From Akkermansia muciniphila (GTDB taxonomy: Bacteria; Verrucomicrobiota; Verrucomicrobiia; Verrucomicrobiales; V1-33), in assembly GCA_943333275.1 (NCBI GenBank), contig CALQSQ010000017.1, positions 1 to 64,000 on the forward strand: a stretch of DNA of 64,000 nucleotides, written 5' to 3'. Shown here one piece after another: positions 9,899 through 19,300 of this stretch. The stretch's first letter is position 1. Every line of letters begins with the position of its first letter. A program made the position numbers and the translations under genes. The notes under the pieces are model-generated. The model saw nothing but the letters and a program-made list of their open reading frames with translations, was not told where the DNA came from and did not search any database.

Positions 9899-12181
9899 CT
9901 ATAGACCGGTCGGATTCGAGACCTGCAGCCGCAGCATCAGCCTGGGTCCGCTGATGGGGACTGAGGCCGAGTACACTCCTGTTCCGGGCGCAATGGAATG
10001 GGGCACCGGTGTCCAGGATCCGGCCTGCATCGTTGGGGACATCTGCACGGTGTAAGTCAGGCCGGTGGCGGAGGCATCCGGTTTGAAGGAGAAGATCAGA
10101 TTGCTGCCGGACCGTGTGACGGTAGGAAGATTTGCTGAGGTCGCCTGCGCGGAGGCCGGATTGAGCCCGAAGGCGAATTCGACAAGGTTTGGCAGACCGT
10201 CAAGATCTGCATCCACGGTGTCCGAAGATATTCCGCTGTTGAGAGCCGAGCCAAAATGAGCATTGCGCCAGGTTTGGATCGCTGCCGGGGCCACCGCAGT
10301 CACAGTCGTCAAAGGACCGTAAGCAAACCACTGGGTGTCACCAAGTTCCATTTGTGAGACAAGCGAGTAAGTCCCCGCAACCGGGGGCGTGAATTGATAG
10401 GTGGTGGCGGAGGGGGCCAGTTCCGTGGTGCTGATGGTGTTGAAATCCTGGGCGTTGGTGACAGTAATGGCATCGATGTAGGCTCCGCTATTGGTGGAAA
10501 CGTCCTCGAAAGCAGGCCCGGTGGAGGGAACACTCAGGGTGAATCGCAATCGGACAATTTTCCCAGCATAGGCATCGAGGGCAGTGGCGCTGTCCACCGT
10601 TTGAAAGCTGGTTTCCCAGGAGGAGGAACTTCCACTGTCCGTGAAACCATTCCGACTCCAGATCCTCTTCCACTGGGTTCCGCCATTGGTGCTGGCTTCG
10701 ACGTTCAGGGATGTCGCGGTGGTAAGAAACCGGAAGCGATTCTTAAACTGCAGACGCGAGGATGCGGAGGGAATGAAGTCGCGGGCAATGGTGAAGGATT
10801 GCAAGGGGGCATCCAGCGATGGGATGGCCAGATGAAATGCCTTGGAACCGGCAGCCACCGGGCCTGGCGATCCCTGACGTAACGTGTAAGCCGTGGGTCC
10901 GTCAATGATGGTGCTGGGCGCGGGATCCTCCGCTCCCTCCGTCCAGGAAGAGGAACTCAACGAACCTACACGCACGCGCACTCCGCTGGACTCCGGCAGT
11001 TGATTCAGGACGTAGGCACTCGTTATTCCCACCAGGGGATTGGCTGGACCCGTCACCGTCATGGGGGTCGTCAGCGAACTTTCGTCAAACGTGGTGACGG
11101 TGTAAGTATACTGATAGGTGCTCCCGCTGGCCACGAAACCGATCGGTGGTGATCCGCTAGTCAGCGAGATTCCAGCGACGACAATGTTGTAGGAAATATC
11201 CTGCGTTGGCGTGGGAACCACCAGGGAACCTCCGTTGTTGATCTTCCAGACTATGGAATTGTCGCCCACCCCGGAACTGTAAGGCTCCTTGGTCACAGCC
11301 ACTGCAGCGGGTGCCCCGGCACCCGTGGTGCGGGTCATGGCGACGGTCGCGGCGGAGAAGTTTCCCTTCGTGTAGGCACAGGACCAGCGCATCAACCCGT
11401 CTTCATTCACAGTGTTCACCGGATTGGGAACCTGGGAATAGGGGATATAGCCAGCGTTGGGCCAGGGCACTATTTTGGTGGTGGCTGCAGATGGCGGCTT
11501 GAAATCGCCGATGACCCAGATGCTCGAACTTTCCCAATAACTGCCTTGAGAGGGAATACTCCCCATCCCCATCTCGCTGGCCGCCGGATTCAACAGCCAC
11601 CGCCGATGCCCCGCCGCCTCATTTCCAAATCCACCATCAACCATGAAGGAACTGACAGCGCCGGGACCGTACGTGCCAATGGAAAGATTGCCCACGCCCG
11701 CGGCTTGGTTTCCCCAGCCATTTCCGCCATGGGCCGCCTTGTCCGCCATCACGCTGGCATTACCGGGAAAATCGATGGCCGGTTGGTGGGAAAGATTCCC
11801 CTCATTCGACATGATCAATGCCGACCATTGCGACTTGGCATTCTTCGTCGCGGTGAAGATGATGTCCCCAGGCAGGCCGGCTTGCACCCGGTAATAGTTG
11901 ATGCGCCTCTGGCAGTCATTGAGATGGGTGACGGAGACCGTTCCGGGATTGGAGGCGTCGACGTCTCCGGTGAATGCAATGTTGGCCGCATAATTTTCCG
12001 AAGGAACGTAGTGTCGAAAATACCCGGCCTGAGCCCCGATTCTTGTATCGGTGGAAAAGACAAAGCCCACCGCCTCCGGATTGGCAGAAATCAGACTGAG
12101 GAAGGTGGCGTTGGTCAGGCAGCCGAGGAAAATTGCATAGCCAAAGCGCGTGGGGGAAGGCGGCTTCATTATAATTTCCAT
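9899..12181 (-). CDS. secreted CAP-like domain protein with C-terminal Asp-rich linker module
   Basis: LNDCQRRINYYRVQAGLPGDI...NAKSQWSALIMSNEGNLSHQP...GHRRWLLNP; C-terminal DADLDGLPNLVEFAFGLNP...LMLRLQV. True start may be MKPPSP at 12169. Confidence 0.75.
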   Translation of the reverse strand: MEIIMKPPSPTRFGYAIFLGCLTNATFLSLISANPEAVGFVFSTDTRIGAQAGYFRHYVPSENYAANIAFTGDVDASNPGTVSVTHLNDCQRRINYYRVQAGLPGDIIFTATKNAKSQWSALIMSNEGNLSHQPAIDFPGNASVMADKAAHGGNGWGNQAAGVGNLSIGTYGPGAVSSFMVDGGFGNEAAGHRRWLLNPAASEMGMGSIPSQGSYWESSSIWVIGDFKPPSAATTKIVPWPNAGYIPYSQVPNPVNTVNEDGLMRWSCAYTKGNFSAATVAMTRTTGAGAPAAVAVTKEPYSSGVGDNSIVWKINNGGSLVVPTPTQDISYNIVVAGISLTSGSPPIGFVASGSTYQYTYTVTTFDESSLTTPMTVTGPANPLVGITSAYVLNQLPESSGVRVRVGSLSSSSWTEGAEDPAPSTIIDGPTAYTLRQGSPGPVAAGSKAFHLAIPSLDAPLQSFTIARDFIPSASSRLQFKNRFRFLTTATSLNVEASTNGGTQWKRIWSRNGFTDSGSSSSWETSFQTVDSATALDAYAGKIVRLRFTLSVPSTGPAFEDVSTNSGAYIDAITVTNAQDFNTISTTELAPSATTYQFTPPVAGTYSLVSQMELGDTQWFAYGPLTTVTAVAPAAIQTWRNAHFGSALNSGISSDTVDADLDGLPNLVEFAFGLNPASAQATSANLPTVTRSGSNLIFSFKPDASATGLTYTVQMSPTMQAGSWTPVPHSIAPGTGVYSASVPISGPRLMLRLQVSNPTGL

Positions 12182-12239
12182 AACATGAAATCACCCTGAT
12201 GGCAACCCAAATAAACGGACCCTGGAACGAAGCAAGGCC

Positions 12240-13304
12240 CTAGGATCTCCTGAGTTTGGTGCTCATCCACCATCCCCCGCCCGTCAACAATGCGAGCCCT
12301 GCCAGGACCACTCCAACCATGAAGCGCTGGCTGCGGCCCATGGAACTCCCCACCGCTTCGACTGGAAGGCTGTGGGCAAAAACGGATTTTATAAAGGCGG
12401 CGTGAGGAGCAATCCGGGTGGCGCCGGCCCACATGGGTGCCGGCTTGTCCGCCAGCACCTCCACGGGTCTCAGCGATTGTCCCAGGGAGCCTTTCCATAA
12501 GTTTCTGCCATCATGAATGGCGGCCCAGAAGGGGTCGCTGTTTTCGGTGAGACCATATTGGACCTCTGACCCATCCACTGAAGGATCGACATTGAAATGA
12601 ATGCCCGCAAGTCGCCAGTAACCCTGATCATCCTTGAGAAATAAACCACCTCCGCAGTCCCCCACCGCAAGCGTTCCTTCGAGATCATTACCCTCGTTGT
12701 CCCAGGTCCAAACCAGCAGACCTCCACGTCTTTCACCGGCATCGAAAACATGAGAAATTACATTTTTCCCCCAACTCAGCCGCCCATCAGAATCTCCCCA
12801 AAGCCAGCCTGGACTGGGCTTTGCCCCCAGTTGCACTGGCGCCCCCCGCGCACAGCCGCGACCAATTAGCAACGCGTCCCGCTCGGCCTCACTACCGCAG
12901 GAATCATCCCAAAATTCCACCCAGTCGGGAAAGCTTCCATCGATGCGATAAAGTAGCAAGTCGGAGTTCGGCACTGTCTTGACCTCAGTGGTGCGATAGG
13001 CCCTTCCTCCCCAGTCAAAAAATCCCCCAACCCGACCGCCCATTTGCGCCGATGTGATGAACCAATCCCTCGCCGCGATCACGCCCGTGGCACCCTGCCA
13101 GGCTCCATGCAGATCCCAGCACCGCTTCATTTCCGCATCCGCAGGTGGCTCCAACTGACGCCCAGGATCACGGAAAATGATGATGGCTCTGGAGCTTGTG
13201 ATCAACATCAACAGTCCCATCAGACAGGATGCCAGAGCAGCCTTGCAACTTCCCTTTCTCAGAGCAGGACGGCAGCCAATGATTCTGGAGGGCGCAATCA
13301 TCAT
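12240..13304 (-). CDS. C-terminally membrane-anchored trypsin-fold protein with altered catalytic residues
   Basis: WFITSAQMGG occupies the TAAHC position, SDLLLYRID the DIALL position and AVGDCGGGLF the GDSGGP position; C-terminal TM VGVVLAGLALLTGGGWWM. Starts 6 bp after the PKS stop. Confidence 0.65.
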   Translation of the reverse strand: MMIAPSRIIGCRPALRKGSCKAALASCLMGLLMLITSSRAIIIFRDPGRQLEPPADAEMKRCWDLHGAWQGATGVIAARDWFITSAQMGGRVGGFFDWGGRAYRTTEVKTVPNSDLLLYRIDGSFPDWVEFWDDSCGSEAERDALLIGRGCARGAPVQLGAKPSPGWLWGDSDGRLSWGKNVISHVFDAGERRGGLLVWTWDNEGNDLEGTLAVGDCGGGLFLKDDQGYWRLAGIHFNVDPSVDGSEVQYGLTENSDPFWAAIHDGRNLWKGSLGQSLRPVEVLADKPAPMWAGATRIAPHAAFIKSVFAHSLPVEAVGSSMGRSQRFMVGVVLAGLALLTGGGWWMSTKLRRS

Positions 13305-13310
13305 GGGGCC

Positions 13311-16300
13311 TCAACCCTTGGGAACCGTGGATTTTGCAGCAATCTCGTCCAGCCGATTTCGCAAATGATCCGCCATGATTGTGACATTCGGTTCGTCAAA
13401 AATTTCCAAGTGATTTCCCGGAACACGCTCGATCACGAGTTTATCCACCAGTGAAGTCCAGCCGTAGTCCTCACTGAGGGCGAACTTATCGCTCACCTCC
13501 TCACTGCGCAGCAGCACCAAAGTGGTGCGGAGAGGCTTGGCCTGGTAATTTTCGAGCGATGCGAGATTGCACTCGCGGATCTGCACATAGCGCAGGCGTT
13601 CGTCCTCCGCCTTGACCCCCTGCTTCATCAGCCGCCGCGCCGAGGCGATCTCATTCTCCGTGCGCAGACGTTGCAGGAGTCCGGAACTGAACCGGCCGCC
13701 AAGTTGCAATAATTTACCCGCCACATTGTCGGACTGACTGTTTTTCCAGCTGACCGCGATGCGTTCGCCCAGTGAGTATTCGCGAGCTGGCACATTCGGA
13801 TTTTCCGTGTCAAAAAGTACCACCATGGAGACCTCCTCCCCCGCCGCCAGCAATTGCTGCGCCATCTCGTAGGCCACGAGCCCCCCATAACTGTATCCCC
13901 CCAGCACGTAGGGCCCGCGCCGCTGGGCCGCGCGCACCAGAGCCAGATATTCCGAAGCCACATGCGCGATCGGCCGTATCTCGATGGGGATGGTCTCATC
14001 CACCAGGGCGGGTGATTCCAGTGTGAAGAACGGGCGTTCCCTTCCCAGTCCCGGCAGAAGTCCTTTGTAAAACAACGCACCGCCATCGCCTCCGTGAACG
14101 CCGAAGAATGGCACTTCGGTTCCTCCCTCCTGTATGCACGTCAGGGGCGATCCCTTCCCCCGGGCTCCATTGACACTCGTTTCGATATGCACCGCCAGCC
14201 GCGCCAGGGTCGGGGATTGGAACAGGGTTCCCAGCGGCAGGGAGACTCTGAACTCCTCACGAATGCGCATGAACAACCGCAGGCCATGCAGCGACGTCCC
14301 TCCGATTTCGAAAAAATTATCCTCCGCCCCGACCCGCGGCAGTCGCAAAATTTCCTGCCATATCAACGCGAGCCTTTCCTCAACGTGGTTGCGAGGAGCC
14401 ACGTACGGCGTCTCGCGCAAAGCCGCCTGCTCGCGCTCCGGTTCAGGCAGGGCCCGGCGGTCCAGTTTGCCATTCGGCGTGAGCGGGAGTTCCTCCAGGA
14501 AGACAATGCTGGCGGGAATCATGTAATCAGGCAGTTTGTGTCTGAGGAAATTTCGCAAACTATCAACCGTCGGCCGCTCCAATCCACACACCACATATCC
14601 CACGAGATATTTCTCTCCCTCGGCATCCTCGCGGGCCATGACCGCCGCCTGCCGCACGTCCGGATGAGCATTCAGAACCGATTCAATTTCCCCCAGCTCG
14701 ATACGAAATCCCCGCACCTTCACCTGGGCATCCAGTCTGCCCAGATATTCGAGATCGCGCCCCGGAAGGATCCTCGCCATGTCGCCTGTGCGATACAAAC
14801 GGGCCCCCGGGCGGCCGGAGAGTGTGTCGACCACGAATCTTTCCGCGGTGAGTTCCGGGCGGTTAAAATACCCACGCGCCAATCCCGCGCCTCCGACATA
14901 CATCTCACCAACCACTCCCATGGGCACGGGCTCGCGATGTTCATCAAGCACATAAATCTGCAAATCAGGAATGGGCACGCCAATCACACTGCCACCGCGA
15001 ACATCATTACGGCCGAGGGCGCGGTAAGTGACATGCACCGTTGTCTCCGTGATTCCAAACATGTTGACCAACTGGGGCGAATCATCCCCATGGTTTGCAA
15101 ACCAGGGTTGGAGCGAGGGCATTTCCAAAGTCTCACCGCCAAAGATGACATAGCGCAAGGCCAGCGCGGGTTTATCCCCGGGCAGATCCTCCACCGCCAT
15201 CAATTGCCGGAAGGCACTGGGCGTCTGATTCAGCACGGTCACCCCCTCCGCGGATAGAAACCGGTAAAACTCGTCCGGCGAACGGCTGAGCACATAGGGC
15301 ACCACCACCAGCCTCCCTCCATACAACAGGGCACCCCACATTTCCCAGACACTGAAATCAAACGCCGCCGAATGGAACAGCGTCCAGACATCCTTGCTGC
15401 TGAATTGGAACCACTCCTCCGTTCCCTGCATCAATCGCGCCACATTGCGATGCGTCACGATGCAACCCTTGGGATTTCCTGTCGATCCACTGGTGTAGAT
15501 GACATACGCCGTATCATCCGGATTGACGAGCGTTTGGGGGTCGTTTTGCGAAAGATTGATAAACTCCGCAGCATCATCGAGGAAGAGTTTCTTGCAGCCC
15601 GGCTGCGGCAGGCGCTCCGACAGGCCCTGCTGGGTCAGGAGCACCCGCACCCCGGCATCCTGCAGCATGAAAGTGAGGCGCTCATCAGGGTAACTTGGAT
15701 CCATCGGCAGGTAACCCGCCCCCGCCTTAAGAATGCCAATGAGGGCCGGCACCAGGGTCAGGTCCCGGTCCGTCAGCACCGCCACCAGCATCCCCGGACG
15801 CACGCCGTCCCGCAAGAGGGCATGGGCCACTTGATTGGCGCGCTTGTTCAACTCTTCATAGGTCAGCGTGATCCCATTGCAGGTAAGGGCCGGGGCCTGT
15901 GGTTGCTTCTGCACCATCTGTTCAAACCATGCGTGCAGGCATACATCACCCCCAAAGTTCCGCCCCGGGCTGTTAAAGCCATGCAGGATTTCATGGCGTT
16001 GCGAGGAGGTGAGGATCGGCAGCCTGGCAAGTTGCACACCGGGCATGCGAATAACCGACTCCAGCAACTCACGATAATGATCCAGCCACCGCTGGATGGT
16101 CTCCTCCCTGAAGAGACTTTTCCTTCCCACACAAAACAACTGCAACTCATCGTCGCCATGATAGGCATAGAGCGAGAGTTGGAAATTCGACCGAAGCTTG
16201 TTATTGGGCACAGGGTGAAAACTGACCCCACTGGCAGTTCCCCGTGAAGCCATCCCCTCGAGACTAAACACAGCAGGCACGAACCCCTGCCTCACTCCGG

Positions 16301-19300
16301 CGGTCATGCCGCTGAACTCATCGAGGATTTCGCCCAGCGTGAAATTCTGATGATCCAGCGCCTCCATCATCTGATCGCGCAGCATCGCCAGGAAATATTT
16401 GACCGTCATCGTTGGCTCCAACTGCGAACGCAGGGGCAGAAACTGTACGCAATGTCCCACCAACCCGGGTTGCCCTGCGGCAGACTGGCCTGCAAATGGA
16501 ACGCCCACCAGAAAATCCGACTGCCCGCTCAGCCGGTGCAAGAGAATCTGCCAGGTTCCCAGCAGCAGATTGAAAAGTGTCAGTTTTTTATCGCGGCAAA
16601 ACTGCCCGACTTCCTGCGCCAGTGCGCGCGGCAAATCCAGCCTCCCGGTCAGGGTGTCGTAGCTGATTTCCGCCCTCGGAAAATCAACCGGCAGCAGCAG
16701 CGGGCCCGGTGGATTGGACAATTGATTGAGCCAATAGGATTTGGATTCGGCAAACTCTCCGGCGGCCCGCAGCATGCGTTGTTCGGCGGCATAGGCATCA
16801 AACCGCGGAGCTGGCTCCCCTGGGAATCCTCCGCCACCCTGCGCCGCTGCGTAAGCCAAGGGAAGCTCGGCGCAGAGCACTCCAAACGACCAACCGTCGC
16901 ATGCCAGGTGATGCGCGGTGAGCAGCAGGACATGCTCATTGGCGGACAAAACCACGAGGGCCGCCCGCAGCAGCGGTGGATGGGACAGCGAAAAGGGCGT
17001 GAGAAAATGGGTGCGCTTCATCTCCTCAAGCCGCAGTTGCTGCTCGACGGGAGATACCTCCGCCAAATCCAACAACGGCATGGGCAGGCGCACCTGGGCG
17101 GCAATGGACATCCCCTCCCCGCCTTCCGCAAAACCCGCGCGCAACGCGGTGTGACGCTCCACCAGCAGCCCCAGGGAGGCATGCATGCACTCCACTTGCA
17201 GCGGACCCTGGATTTCGATCGAAATGGATTCGTGGCACGCCGATGACGCCTCTTCACTCATCGATGCCATCAGCAGCAGTTCCTGCTGCGCACCGGTCAG
17301 CGGGGCGAACCCCGGCATCAGAGACGCGACGACCTCCAGCGCTGCCGCAGGCGCGGCGCGGCGCTTTTCCAGATCTTCCTTGACCGGAAGAAATCCTCCG
17401 TCCTGCATGTCCCGAATCGATTCCCTCCATGCATCAAAAATCCCCTCCATGTCCTCGTTCGTATGCTGCGTGCAGAGGAAACTGCTCCGGCCGGCCCACA
17501 CGTGAACGCCGCGCAGCCTCAGGTGCAGGAAAAGCAGTTCGGTATATTTCAACTGCGGAGCGAAATTCACATAAAAGTAACTGCTGAAGTGGGTCAGTCG
17601 AATGGGCACGCCCACCTCATCACAATGCGCATTGAGCATAGCCACAAACTTTGCCGTGCGTGCATTCATCTTTTCCTGCAGGGACGGCCCTTCGGCCTTC
17701 AGATGCAGCAGCACGGCCCTCGCCGCCGCCAGCGCCAGCGGATGCCGGACAAAAGTCCCGGCAAAAAAGGTCACGCCAACTTCGGGCCCTGAATCGTCGC
17801 CATACCGCCAGTTTCCCCCATCCAGCGCATCCATGTATTTGCGCTTTCCAGCCACCACCCCAATGGGCAGTCCACCGCCGATGATTTTCCCATAGGTCGC
17901 AATGTCCGCCTCTATGCCAAACCATCCCGCCGCGCCCCGCGGGTGAATCCGGAATCCATTGACGACTTCATCGAGGATCAGCGCGATCCCGCCCTCCTGC
18001 GTAATTCGCCGCAGATCGTGCAGGAACTGGGCTGGTTGCAACTCCGGACGCCGGCTCTGCACCGTTTCCACCAGCACCCCGGCGATTTCCGATGCATGCG
18101 TTCGGATGATTTCGAGCGACTCCGGATTGTCATAATCCAGCACCAGAATGTTTTCACCCACAGCCTCGGGTATGCCGGGTGCAATCGGAATCGTATGCAG
18201 TTGGTCGCCCTCCAGCATCGGCCGCACCAACACTTCGTCCATGATGCCATGATAAGCCCCCGCAAACATCACCAGCTTGTCCCTTCCGGAGACGGTCCGC
18301 GCCATCCGGATAGCCGCCATGACCGCTTCGCTTCCGGTATCACAAAAACTGACGCGATCCAATCCCGTAAATTCCAGGAACAACTCCGCCACCTCACCAA
18401 CCAGCGGCGACGTGGGTCCGATTTCCATGCCCCGCTCCAACTGCGCCTGCACAGCCTCCACCACAAACGACGGACGATGCCCCAGAAAACCAACGCCGAA
18501 TCCCTGGGTGATATCAATGAACTCATTGCCATCCACATCCCAGATCCGACCACCCTCGGAGCGATCCACGACCAACGGATAAACCGCTTCCTTCCAAAGA
18601 TGATTAAATCCCGCCACCGCCCGCGGATCGGCAAAATGATGACGGTGCCTGGCGGTGAACTCCTTGGACTTCCGGGTTTTTTTCACGTACGCCGCGACGA
18701 GATTCTCCAAGTGCGCGCGCTGGACGCTGGTGAGGGTGCCATCCTTCGCTGTTTGCAACGGACGGAAGGGACCGAACGGAATCTTTCGATCCGCATTCAC
18801 CTTCTGCGACACCGCTTTCACACGATACCGCCGCTGGGTTTCCACCACCCCGGATCTGAGTTCGGCAATCGTTCGTTCAATCAAAGCCAGCCGTTCCGCC
18901 ACCGAACCCGGCACCGCAGCCGGCGCCAGCCCCGTCGGCACGCCGGTAGGCTTGGGCCCAAAGGTCCCCGCCGGCAATTTCGCATCCAAATACGCCGCCA
19001 GAGCGTCCAGGCTATTCAGTTCCTCGGCCAACTGGCGGAAAGTGATCTTCAGGCTGAAATGCTTTTTTAAGAACAAGCTGGCCTGCGTCAGAAAAAGCGA
19101 ATCGAAACCAAGATCAAAAAAGGAAGCGGCGGCGGGAGCCGAACTGATGTCAATGCCACTGGCCTTGTGCAACTGGCCCCGCAGCACCTCAAGTAGATGC
19201 TCACGCCTTGAAATCTCAGTGCCGCCCGTTGCCTCAGGCACCAGCTCTGCTTCACCATGCCCGGCAGCAGCGATCCTCACCGGCCCGGGCGCGAGCATGA

